64,000 nt of DNA from Acetatifactor muris (GTDB lineage Bacteria > Bacillota > Clostridia > Lachnospirales > Lachnospiraceae): the NCBI RefSeq assembly GCF_024623325.1, contig NZ_JANJZD010000011.1, positions 111,574-175,573 of the forward strand. Direction: 5' to 3'. The translations under genes and the position numbers were made by a program. This document shows, piece by piece, positions 10,735-17,908 of the stretch. Position 1 is the first letter of the stretch, and each line of letters opens with the position of its first letter. Below the pieces are notes generated by a model that saw only the letters and a list, made by a program, of their open reading frames with translations, was not told the DNA's origin and ran no database searches.

Positions 10735-12549
10735 TTGAAAAAGCATTCTTCCATTTCCTTCAGACAACTGTTTTTCGGCCTCTGCTTCCTGCTGGCCTTC
10801 TCCGGCATGACACTGTTCCTTTTTTCCTGGCGGCGGGATGAAAAACGGTTCACCAACATTACCAACACCCTTTTCGTAAACGACATGAAGGCCAATACGC
10901 TGAATATGCACTATACCCTGGCAAATCCGGAGGACTTCGGCATTCATGACTATGAGCCTGTTCTGTCCTGCTATCATGCTGACCTTGCACTGCAGAGCCA
11001 GGCCGAAACGGAAAATACGCTGGCCGCCCTGAAAGCCATACGTCCGGATAAGCTTTCCGAGTCCGATGCCATCCTCTGGCGGCTGATGACGCGTTCTCTG
11101 GAAAACACCCTGGCTCTGGACAGTTTTCCTTATTACAGTGAACCGCTCTCTCCCTCCTCGGGCGCCCAGTCCCGTCTGCCCATCCTGCTGGCGGAATATA
11201 CATTCCGCGGTAAGCGGGATGTGGAAGATTATCTGGCACTGCTGGACCAGACCGATGATTACTTTGCCTCACTGCTTGTCTATGAACAGGAAAAATCTGC
11301 CGCCGGATATGGCATGCCCGGCTCTTTCCTGAGAGAAGTCCGCAGACAATGCGACACCATTATCACCGGAGAAATTCTGGACGCAGGAACCCATTTTCTC
11401 CAGACCACTTTTCAGGAACGACTGGAGAAAATGCTTCAGGAAAAGCTGATAACCCCCAAAGAGGCTGCCTCCTATGCGGCACAGAACAACCGGCTGCTGA
11501 AAACCGTACTGCTGCCGGCCTACATTGCCCTGGGGGACGGCCTCCTTCAGCTGGAGGATGACTCCATACTGCCTTCCGGCCTGGCAGCACTGCCTGACGG
11601 GCAGACCTACTATGAACAGCTGCTGATTTCCGAGACCGGTTCCTATCGCCCGATCAGTGAGATTCAGAAAATGCTGACCGCACAGTTTGGCAGAGAATAT
11701 GACGAAATCAAAAAACTTGCCCGGAATCATCCCGAAATCGTGCAGAATCTCACCCTGGATACGACAGAAGATTTTCCATATAAAAATGCTTCTCAGATGT
11801 TACTGGATTTGCAGAACAGAATGGCAGAAGATTTCCCGGCCATTCCCGGACCTTCTTCGGACATAGCGGTCAAAGCGGTATCCCCCAGCCTGGAAGCATA
11901 CTGCGCGCCGGCTTTTTATCTGACCGCCCCTCTGGATGACACGGCCGCCAACAACATTTACATAAACCGCAGCAAGACACCCGACGGGCTGGAACTGTAC
12001 ACCACACTGGCACATGAAGGCTATCCCGGACATTTGTACCAGACAGTGTATCACAATCGTACTGCTCTCTCCTCCGGCGAACGTCCGGCCAGACAGCTGC
12101 TCTGGTACGGTGGTTATCAGGAAGGCTGGGCATTATATGTGGAATTTCTGTCTTATGATTATGCTGTGCAGCTTCTACTGGAAGATAATCAGGAGACGGC
12201 TGCTCTCATGGCCCGGCTCGAAAGACACAACCGCAGTCTGCAGCTGTGTCTGTATTCCCTGCTCGATATAATGATACATTATGAAAACGCTGGCTACAGC
12301 CAGATTGCAAAAGTACTGGAAAGTTTCGGTATCACGGACTCCGAATCCTCCCGTTCCATCTATAATTATATCATACAGTCCCCCTGCAATTATCCCAAAT
12401 ATTATCTGGGATATCTGGAGATTTTATCCCTTCGGGAACAGGCGAAAGAGCTGTGGGGAAAAGAATATACGGATTATCGCTTCCATTGTTTTTATCTGGA
12501 CTGTGGTCCTTCGGACTTTCTCAGCCTTCAGGAGCGGCTGCAATCCTGA
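10735..12549 (+). CDS. DUF885 family membrane-anchored metallopeptidase-like protein
   Basis: 604 residues with an N-terminal signal/anchor helix (about residues 8-30), so it probably acts outside the membrane. The diagnostic motif HEGYPGH is at residues 427-433, and a second conserved block WYGGYQEGWALYVEFLSYD follows about 35 residues later; both are typical of the DUF885 family, which is related to zinc-dependent carboxypeptidases. The start is TTG at 10735 behind AGGTGA. Substrate is unknown. It is a single-gene unit, divergent from rpmG and convergent with the nuclease gene at 12606. Confidence 0.85.
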   Translation: MKKHSSISFRQLFFGLCFLLAFSGMTLFLFSWRRDEKRFTNITNTLFVNDMKANTLNMHYTLANPEDFGIHDYEPVLSCYHADLALQSQAETENTLAALKAIRPDKLSESDAILWRLMTRSLENTLALDSFPYYSEPLSPSSGAQSRLPILLAEYTFRGKRDVEDYLALLDQTDDYFASLLVYEQEKSAAGYGMPGSFLREVRRQCDTIITGEILDAGTHFLQTTFQERLEKMLQEKLITPKEAASYAAQNNRLLKTVLLPAYIALGDGLLQLEDDSILPSGLAALPDGQTYYEQLLISETGSYRPISEIQKMLTAQFGREYDEIKKLARNHPEIVQNLTLDTTEDFPYKNASQMLLDLQNRMAEDFPAIPGPSSDIAVKAVSPSLEAYCAPAFYLTAPLDDTAANNIYINRSKTPDGLELYTTLAHEGYPGHLYQTVYHNRTALSSGERPARQLLWYGGYQEGWALYVEFLSYDYAVQLLLEDNQETAALMARLERHNRSLQLCLYSLLDIMIHYENAGYSQIAKVLESFGITDSESSRSIYNYIIQSPCNYPKYYLGYLEILSLREQAKELWGKEYTDYRFHCFYLDCGPSDFLSLQERLQS

Positions 12550-12605
12550 TCTGCGCCATCACGCCACCGCAGCAGACACCCCATCCGGTCGTCTGCTGCG
12601 CAATC

Positions 12606-13067
12606 TCAAAAGCTTCTCTCCTCTTCAGCCATACTTTCAAGATATCCCCTGTCCCACAGGAGTATCCTGAGCTTCCTGGCCGCTTCCACGGCAGGCTGGG
12701 TAAAATATTGATTGGTGAGCACTGCCCCCACCATTCTGTCATAATAATCCCGGCCGGCATATGCTTCCTGAACCGCCTTTACCCCCACCGGCGCACTGTA
12801 GCATTTGCATTGAATGGCATATGTGACCCCGTCCTTTTCCGCAAGGACATCTATACCGTAATCACCGCTGCCCCTGGTAACTTCCACGTCCTGGAAACCG
12901 CATTTCTTCAACAGCTCCGCACAATAATATTCAAATTCATGCCCTTCCATCAGGTCAAAGTTCTCCGGCATTCTTCTCTTTGCCCGCTTCAGCAGATAGA
13001 GCACTGCGCTGACCAGCATGGCTCCCACGGAAATGGCCGTGATAATGATTATCTGATTTGTATTCAT
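12606..13067 (-). CDS. Membrane-anchored Mrr-like restriction endonuclease domain protein
   Basis: 153 residues: one N-terminal membrane helix (about 5-26), a basic stop-transfer stretch (KRAKRR), then a compact PD-(D/E)XK domain. The catalytic set is visible as Glu44 in EGHEFEYYCAELL, Asp73 in GSGDYGIDVL and Gln86-x-Lys88 in AIQCKCY, which is the Mrr_cat arrangement. Known relatives cleave or sense DNA, sometimes methylated DNA, but the role of membrane-tethered versions is not established. No methyltransferase is nearby, so it is not a classical restriction-modification pair. Monocistronic. Confidence 0.8.
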   Translation of the reverse strand: MNTNQIIIITAISVGAMLVSAVLYLLKRAKRRMPENFDLMEGHEFEYYCAELLKKCGFQDVEVTRGSGDYGIDVLAEKDGVTYAIQCKCYSAPVGVKAVQEAYAGRDYYDRMVGAVLTNQYFTQPAVEAARKLRILLWDRGYLESMAEEERSF

Positions 13068-13154
13068 AAAATTCTCTTGTCTCTTCCGATCTCTTTCCTG
13101 TAATAATGTGATATCTCTATTTTATTCGACAAAAAGAGTTTATGCAACCCCGGT

Positions 13155-13183
13155 TTGCAAAATCTATCTGATTATTGTACAAT
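13155..13183 (+). promoter_or_regulatory. Candidate promoter firing into the inverted structured element
   Basis: Plus-strand TTGCAA (13155-13160), 17-bp spacer, TACAAT (13178-13183). A transcript would begin near 13190 and run into the left terminal repeat, the tandem repeats and the left RNA-like element. No equally good promoter was seen entering from the right on the minus strand. Confidence 0.55.
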
Positions 13184-13216
13184 AAAGCTACATTTTCAAG
13201 CTGTGTAATACCTTCG

Positions 13217-13252
13217 CGTTTACTTCACAAGGGGCAGGTCCCTGCAAGGACC
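13217..13252 (+). repeat. Left terminal inverted repeat of the structured element
   Basis: 36 bp that match the reverse complement of 14082-14117 at 32 of 36 positions, counted by eye. Its inner half, GGTCCCTGCAAGGACC, is itself a small hairpin, and the right copy keeps that hairpin despite a substitution. Confidence 0.8.
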
Positions 13253-13273
13253 TGTAAAGGTCCTGAGGCCAGA

Positions 13274-13470
13274 GGCCAGGATACCCGCAAGGCCCAACAG
13301 GGCCCTGCCGCTAAAGGCCAGGATACCTGCAAGGCCCAACAGGGCCCTGCCGCTAAAGACCAGGATACCTGCAAGGCCCAACAGGGCCCTGCCGCTAAAG
13401 ACCAGGATACCTGCAAGGCCCAACAGGGCCCTGCCGCTAAAGGCCAAGATACCTGCAAGGCCCAACAAAG
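13274..13470 (+). repeat. 42-bp tandem repeats (four full units plus a partial one)
   Basis: Units start at 13274, 13316, 13358 and 13400, with a partial unit 13442-13470. Each contains CAGGATACCTGCAAGG and AACAGGGCCCTGCCGCTAAA; the AGGGCCCT core is palindromic. Variation is limited to a few bases. The period of 42 keeps an open frame on both strands, so translated repeats appear, but no ribosome site or protein family supports coding. Confidence 0.9.
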
Positions 13471-13494
13471 GCCCTTCCTTTAAAGCGAAGGGAC

Positions 13495-13672
13495 GGCGGA
13501 GAAGGGGTGGGAGGTTCTTTCCTCGGCAGGGGTAACGCGCCGATGAACTAACTGCCAACAGAAACTAAGGAGCGAAAGTACCGCTCCCAAGTTTCAGTAG
13601 GCAGTGGATTTCATCTCTGCTAAGAGCACCCCTTTGGTGCTGTCGGAAAGAGCCTCCCACCCCTTCTCCGCC
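13495..13672 (+). ncRNA. Candidate structured RNA, left copy
   Basis: A closing stem of 28 bp (13495-13522 with 13645-13672) has a single T-G pair. Inside are nested helices: CGGC/GCCG (13524-13527 with 13539-13542), GATGAA/TTCATC (13542-13547 with 13610-13615), CTGCC/GGCAG (13552-13556 with 13600-13604), GAAACT/AGTTTC (13561-13566 with 13590-13595), GGAGC/GCTCC (13569-13573 with 13583-13587) closing the loop GAAAGTACC, and AGCACC/GGTGCT (13625-13630 with 13636-13641). AGGGGT (13528-13533) can alternatively pair with ACCCCT (13628-13633). Most stems differ in sequence but stay paired in the right copy. I do not recognise the class; the strand is inferred from the promoter at 13155. Confidence 0.7.
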
Positions 13673-13808
13673 TGTCTTTCCGCATGGATTAGTGGGCAAT
13701 ATCACAGCTCAGCTTATGGCTGCAGAAGACTGGAACTTCACGAACCATGCCGGCCATCAAAGGAATCGTCCATACCTGTCCCAGGCCAGTGTAACCTGCA
13801 ATAAACAG

Positions 13809-13978
13809 GCAGAGGAGGCCGGTGGTTCTTTTCGACAGCACTGAGGGGTGCCCTTAGCAGAGGTAAAATCCAGCCTCTACGCAGACTTAAGCGCGGTACT
13901 TTCGCGCTTTAGTCGAAGTTGAGGCTTAGTTTACCGGCGCGTTACCCCGCCGAGGAAAGAACCACCGGCCTCCTCTGC
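13809..13978 (-). ncRNA. Candidate structured RNA, right copy (opposite orientation)
   Basis: Read on the minus strand it aligns with the left copy throughout. The loop GAAAGTACC, the segment GGTTCTTTCCTCGGC, GGGGTAACGCGCC and CTCTGCTAAG are kept, whereas stems change on both sides: the outer stem begins GCAGAGGAGGCC instead of GGCGGAGAAGGG, GGTAAA/TTTACC replaces GATGAA/TTCATC, and AGCGC/GCGCT replaces GGAGC/GCTCC. Near the inner end of the outer stem two pairs are lost. Minus-strand orientation is assigned only by homology to the left copy. Confidence 0.65.
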
Positions 13979-14005
13979 CGTCCCTTTGCTTTGCCCTGAC
14001 CTGCC

Positions 14006-14063
14006 GCAGGAATCTGGACATTAGCGACAGGCCCCCTGTAAGTCCTTGCAGGAATCCCGGCCT
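14006..14063 (-). repeat. Diverged 42-bp-type units in the right arm
   Basis: On the minus strand this reads as about 1.4 copies of the left-arm repeat unit (GGGATTCCTGCAAGG, then GGGGGCCTGTCGCTAAT, then GTCCAGATTCCTGC). The array therefore expanded in the left arm or contracted in the right. Confidence 0.6.
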
Positions 14064-14081
14064 CTGGGGCAGTCCCTCGTT

Positions 14082-14117
14082 GGTCCTTGCAGGAACCCGT
14101 CCCTTGTGAATTAAACG
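14082..14117 (-). repeat. Right terminal inverted repeat of the structured element
   Basis: Reverse complement of the left terminal repeat with four mismatches in 36 positions. It ends 52 bp before the response-regulator start codon. Confidence 0.8.
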
Positions 14118-14169
14118 TGAAGTTAACAGCCAATAGCTCTACTCAAAAATGATAAAGGTGGTAATTCTC

Positions 14170-14856
14170 ATGAAACATATCTTAATTGTAGAAGACGATG
14201 CAGAAAACAATCAGATGCTGCGGGAGTACCTGGAAAGCCACGGCTATACATGCACGCAGGCCTTTTCCGGAAGCGAAGGAAAGCTGCTCTTTTCCATGGA
14301 AAGCTTCGACCTGGTCCTGCTGGACCTGATGCTCCCCGGTATCGCCGGAGAAGAGCTTGTCTCCATTTTCGCCCGGAAAACACCTGTGATAGTCCTGTCT
14401 GCCAAAAGTGAACTGGACAGCAAGGTAAATGTACTCTCAGCAGGAGCCGATGACTATATCTGCAAACCCTTTGATCTGCCGGAACTTCTGGTACGGATTC
14501 AGGTACAGCTGCGGAGACGTACAAGAGATGCGGGCGGACGCGAAGAAGCGTTACCGGAAGGCCGGATTTATCAGTACCGGGAATGGATACTGAATCCGGA
14601 TACTCTGGAAATGCAGGCCTGCGGCAGACAGATTATCCTGACAAAGCACGAATTTTTAATTCTGGAACTCCTGATACGCAATCCGAAACGTGTTTTTTCC
14701 AAACAGATGATATATGAATATGTCTGGGGCGAAGACTATGTTGCCGATGACAAAACCATCAATGTGCACATCAGCAATATTCGCGCAAAATTAAAGGAAA
14801 GCGGAACAGATTCCTATCTTCAGACAGTGTGGGGGATGGGCTTTAAACTTTGTTAG
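14170..14856 (+). CDS. OmpR-family response regulator
   Basis: 228-residue two-component regulator. The receiver domain starts KHILIVEDDAENN, with phospho-acceptor Asp52 in LVLLDLMLPG and the conserved Lys in DDYICKPFD; the C-terminal winged helix carries LTKHEFLILELLIRNPKRVFS and the DKTINVHISNIRAKL recognition region. ATG 14170 is used because AAAGGTGG lies eight bases upstream; an earlier in-frame ATG at 14149 has no site. Its kinase is probably the gene at 16794, with ABC transporter genes between them, so it likely controls this exporter operon. No clear promoter was seen between it and the inverted element. Confidence 0.92.
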   Translation: MKHILIVEDDAENNQMLREYLESHGYTCTQAFSGSEGKLLFSMESFDLVLLDLMLPGIAGEELVSIFARKTPVIVLSAKSELDSKVNVLSAGADDYICKPFDLPELLVRIQVQLRRRTRDAGGREEALPEGRIYQYREWILNPDTLEMQACGRQIILTKHEFLILELLIRNPKRVFSKQMIYEYVWGEDYVADDKTINVHISNIRAKLKESGTDSYLQTVWGMGFKLC

Positions 14857-14980
14857 GTCACTGCTCTCATATCTTTACCTTTTCTTAAACTTTTCTGAGC
14901 GATATATGAACCTTTTTCTCTTAATATATCTTTCAGAAAAGCAAATACTGTTTTTGCAAAGGAAAGGAGACTGGAATGTA

Positions 14981-15943
14981 ATGGAAAAAAAATGGGATTC
15001 ACTGGCTGTGGAGACAATCGCCCTCACCAAAACTTATAAGGGAAAAGCAGCCGTAAACCATCTGAATCTTCAAGTTCGAGAAGGGACAATTTATGGATTT
15101 ATCGGAAGGAACGGTGCCGGGAAATCAACCACTCTGAAAATGCTGTGCGGCCTGGCCAAACCTGTATCCGGTGAAATCAGACTGTTTGGAAAGCCTGTGT
15201 CGGATCCTCTGGTTGCCAGGAGAATCGGCTGTCTGATTGAATCTGCCGGTTTATATCCAAAAATGACCGCAAGGCAGAATATGCTCATGAAGGCAAAATG
15301 CATGGGCCTGTCTGACGAAAAAAGCGTGGACCGGATACTGGACCGGACCGGCCTCTCCAACACCGGCAGCAAACAGACGAAACTTTTTTCCATGGGAATG
15401 AAGCAGCGGCTCGGCATTGCCCTTGCCCTCCTGGGGAATCCTGATCTGCTGATTCTGGATGAACCCATCAACGGCCTGGACCCGGAAGGCGTCCGGGAAA
15501 TTCGCCAGCTGATTTTCTCATTGAACGAAGAAGGGAAGACTTTCCTTATCAGCTCTCATATTCTGGGTGAACTCAGCAAGATTTCCACCCACTATGGAAT
15601 CATCAAGGACGGAAACCTGGTGGAACAGGTCAGCAAGCAGGAGCTGGAAAGGAGCTGTGCGGATTATTACCAGATAGAAGTAGACGATGTAAAGCGTGCT
15701 CTTCCGCTGATCGAAGAACATATAGACAATATTCGGACAGAAGTACAGGATAATCGAACTATACGCATCTATGGGCTGGCCGAAGGCGCCATGCTGAACC
15801 AGATTCTCGTGGAGAACCGGATACAGGTCTACGCATCCGGGTTCCACCATATGGATCTGGAAGAATATTTTCTGGCCCGTATGGACAACAGCCATTCAGA
15901 TGACAGTCAAAGTGTAAAGAAAGGAAATGGAAAAAATGTTTAA
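14981..15943 (+). CDS. ABC transporter ATP-binding protein (antibiotic-peptide export type)
   Basis: 320 residues. Walker A GRNGAGKST is at residues 42-50, the signature region reads FSMGMKQRLGIA, and Walker B LLILDEPINGLDP; the C-terminal extension of about 90 residues is typical of BcrA/lantibiotic-immunity ATPases. The start at 14981 (MEKKWDSL) has AAAGGAGA upstream; an in-frame ATG at 14906 would add 25 residues without homology. It overlaps the permease gene by 17 bp. Likely role is peptide-antibiotic resistance or export; the substrate cannot be read from sequence. Confidence 0.9.
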   Translation: MEKKWDSLAVETIALTKTYKGKAAVNHLNLQVREGTIYGFIGRNGAGKSTTLKMLCGLAKPVSGEIRLFGKPVSDPLVARRIGCLIESAGLYPKMTARQNMLMKAKCMGLSDEKSVDRILDRTGLSNTGSKQTKLFSMGMKQRLGIALALLGNPDLLILDEPINGLDPEGVREIRQLIFSLNEEGKTFLISSHILGELSKISTHYGIIKDGNLVEQVSKQELERSCADYYQIEVDDVKRALPLIEEHIDNIRTEVQDNRTIRIYGLAEGAMLNQILVENRIQVYASGFHHMDLEEYFLARMDNSHSDDSQSVKKGNGKNV

Positions 15944-16736
15944 TCTGCTGCGCATGGATTTATACCGGCTCAAAAGAAGCCGTTCCGTTTATATCTGTTT
16001 TGCCATTTTATTGGTAATATCCATAATCTGTTTCTGGTTCGTATGGATGGCGACCACGCCCAGGGGACTGACGTTCGCAGCGAAAATCGGTATCGCGGAG
16101 ACGCTCAGAGACGACAGTTTCTCCGCAGGAGATTATGATTCTCTGTTGATGTTCCGGGAAATCGCAATAGACGGCGGCGGATACAGCGTCATTCTGGGAA
16201 TTCTGGTTGCGCTGTTCGTCTGCCTGGATTTCCAGAGCGGCTTCCTGAAAAATATTATGTCACTGCACCGGTACAGATGGAAATACGTGATAAGTAAGGT
16301 AATAACCGCAGGAATCTTAAGTTTCTTATACCTTACGCTGCAATATGCCTTCTGCATCCTGCTCAACCTGCTGTTCGGACATCTGGCTCCTTTTACCGGT
16401 TTCAGAGATATCCTGTTCTATCTGACAAATGCCTGGATCAACACCACGGCCTTCTCGGCATTGATTATTATGGTCTGCTTCTTCACACGGAGCATTACCG
16501 CCGGTGTACTGACAACATTGCTGCTGGCAAGCGGCATTGTCCAGGCTGTCATTTACAGTTTCACAGGCTTATTCCATTTAGAGGGCTGGCAAAATTATAC
16601 CCTGTATTACAACCTTGCCTTCGCGCCCTCCTCCTATGCCAAAATGGAGGATCTGAGAGGTATTTTCGTGGGACTGGTATTCCTGATTCTCTATTCCGTT
16701 ATCGCCGCTGTCTCTCTTAGCAGGCAGGACATCTGA
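15927..16736 (+). CDS. ABC transporter permease, ABC-2 type
   Basis: Up to 269 residues with six predicted membrane segments, beginning with a short cytoplasmic stretch (MFNLLRMDLYRLKRSRS) and a helix at about 22-42, then a large outside loop and five further helices. This matches the permease partner of BcrAB/NisFEG-like ATPases. Two ATGs are available; 15936 is about ten bases from AAAGGAA and is more likely than 15927. It is translated with the ATPase gene and precedes the kinase gene. Confidence 0.85.
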   Translation: MEKMFNLLRMDLYRLKRSRSVYICFAILLVISIICFWFVWMATTPRGLTFAAKIGIAETLRDDSFSAGDYDSLLMFREIAIDGGGYSVILGILVALFVCLDFQSGFLKNIMSLHRYRWKYVISKVITAGILSFLYLTLQYAFCILLNLLFGHLAPFTGFRDILFYLTNAWINTTAFSALIIMVCFFTRSITAGVLTTLLLASGIVQAVIYSFTGLFHLEGWQNYTLYYNLAFAPSSYAKMEDLRGIFVGLVFLILYSVIAAVSLSRQDI

Positions 16737-16793
16737 CAGACAGAAGAATCCGTTTGTATCACTGAAAATTTTCCGGAAAGGACGAGAATAAAA

Positions 16794-17762
16794 ATGTGTG
16801 TCTTATTTATCCTGTCAGTTACAGCCTGTGCCCTTCTCGCTCTGTTTTATATACGGCTCTGCCTGGATATCCATTCTCTCTGCGGTCAACTTGACGAAAT
16901 CGCCCGGGGAAGCCATCTGGAGCTGGCGGTTAACAGCCGCCAGCGTGTTCTGCTCGTCCTGTGCCAAAAAATGAATCAGGTTCTTGCGGCAAAGGATACC
17001 AGTCACTTCCGATATGATAAAGCGGAAAAACAGCTGAAGCAGAGTATTACGAATCTGGCCCACGATATCCGCACTCCGCTTACCGGAGCTTCCGGTTATA
17101 TCCAGCTGGCACGGGAATGTCAAAATTCGGACAAAGAAGACCATTATCTGGAAATTGCTTCCATCAGATTAATCGAGCTGGAAGATATGCTGGAAAAGCT
17201 GTTTCTGTACACAAAACTCACAAACGAGGAGTTTGTCTTCCCCGAAGACAGCCTGAAAAAAATACAGGTATTTCCCCTTCTGGAAAGCTGTCTGTTAAGC
17301 TTTTATACCGAATTCGAAGAAAAAGGAGTTTCACCGGAAGTTTCCTTTTCCTCGGAATCTTTCTGCATTTTGGCGGAAGAAGACGCCCTGAAGCGTATTT
17401 TTATGAACCTGATTCAGAACGCTCTCATCCATGGAACAGGGGGGCTCACTATCTCTCAGCGCGAAATCGTCTCATACCCGCCCAACAGTGCACAGTATTC
17501 CTGCCGGAACACTGCCTGCCATCCGGAACTTTCCTCTCAGAAAGTTTCCGGTATCATTTTCGAGAATCCGGTACAGGCAGACTGTACCCTGGATCCGGCC
17601 CGGATATTCGATCGTTTTTACAAGGCGGATCCGGCCCGGGGTAAAAGTTCCTCCGGCCTTGGCCTGTTCATCGTACAGGAGCTGATGAAAAAAATGGGCG
17701 GCGATGTAAGAGCAGAATTTCACGATCATATACTTCGGATTATACTGCTGTTTTCGATATAA
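16794..17762 (+). CDS. Sensor histidine kinase with minimal membrane anchor
   Basis: 322 residues. A single N-terminal hydrophobic stretch (about 2-22) is followed almost directly by the kinase core: His90 in NLAHDIRTPLTGASGY, N box FMNLIQNALIHG, then the DRFYKADPARGKSSSGLGLFIVQ G boxes. There is no extracellular sensor domain, which is typical of kinases that sense through a partner ABC transporter. It forms a two-component system with the regulator at 14170, separated from it by the transporter genes. About 30 extra residues (450-nt mark, CRNTACHPELSS region) interrupt the ATP-lid area and are unusual. Confidence 0.88.
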   Translation: MCVLFILSVTACALLALFYIRLCLDIHSLCGQLDEIARGSHLELAVNSRQRVLLVLCQKMNQVLAAKDTSHFRYDKAEKQLKQSITNLAHDIRTPLTGASGYIQLARECQNSDKEDHYLEIASIRLIELEDMLEKLFLYTKLTNEEFVFPEDSLKKIQVFPLLESCLLSFYTEFEEKGVSPEVSFSSESFCILAEEDALKRIFMNLIQNALIHGTGGLTISQREIVSYPPNSAQYSCRNTACHPELSSQKVSGIIFENPVQADCTLDPARIFDRFYKADPARGKSSSGLGLFIVQELMKKMGGDVRAEFHDHILRIILLFSI

Positions 17763-17821
17763 TCCGACAGAGCCCTCCTCTGAAAGGCTTTTCACAATTT
17801 CCTTTCAATTTCAAAAAAGAT

Positions 17822-17850
17822 TTGCATCTGTGTTCTTTCTGTGGTATAGT
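17822..17850 (+). promoter_or_regulatory. Sigma-A promoter for the symporter gene
   Basis: Plus-strand TTGCAT (17822-17827), 17-bp spacer, TATAGT (17845-17850), about 55 bp before the symporter ATG. Confidence 0.75.
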
Positions 17851-17908
17851 CACTTTAGCACTTTAAACTTTCAATGTGTTGAATCAAAAATGCAGAAGGA
17901 GCATTGTC

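Larger units (their letters stand above)
13217..14117. repeat. 0.9-kb inverted-repeat element with two structured-RNA-like arms
   Basis: The whole segment is organised as two homologous arms in opposite orientation. Each arm, read inward, has a 36-bp terminal repeat, a purine/C-rich 42-bp unit present in different copy numbers, an AAAGCRAAGGGACGGC linker, and a 170-178-nt foldable sequence. The arms meet at a unique 136-bp centre (13673-13808) in which I see nothing recognisable. No convincing coding frame and no transposase is present; it lies between the nuclease gene and a response-regulator operon. I do not recognise it as a named mobile element. Confidence 0.75.

Noticed and set aside
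12606..13067. Restriction-modification system
   Set aside because: Only a nuclease-like gene is present; no methyltransferase or specificity gene adjoins.
13274..13470. CRISPR array
   Set aside because: The 42-bp units are directly abutting with no unique spacers, and no cas genes are present.
13175..13558. Open frames on both strands through the 42-bp repeats, translating to repetitive peptides
   Set aside because: The period is a multiple of three and lacks stops, so both strands stay open automatically; there is no ribosome site or plausible protein, and the arms have a better explanation as structured nucleic acid.
13495..13672. Group II intron domain V or IscB-type guide RNA
   Set aside because: The short GAAAGTACC hairpin does not match the domain V consensus, and no reverse transcriptase or IscB/TnpB gene adjoins.
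13217..14117. Reading the inverted element as an insertion sequence
   Set aside because: No transposase frame and no target-site duplication could be identified; the foldable arms and covariation fit an RNA-bearing repeat better.
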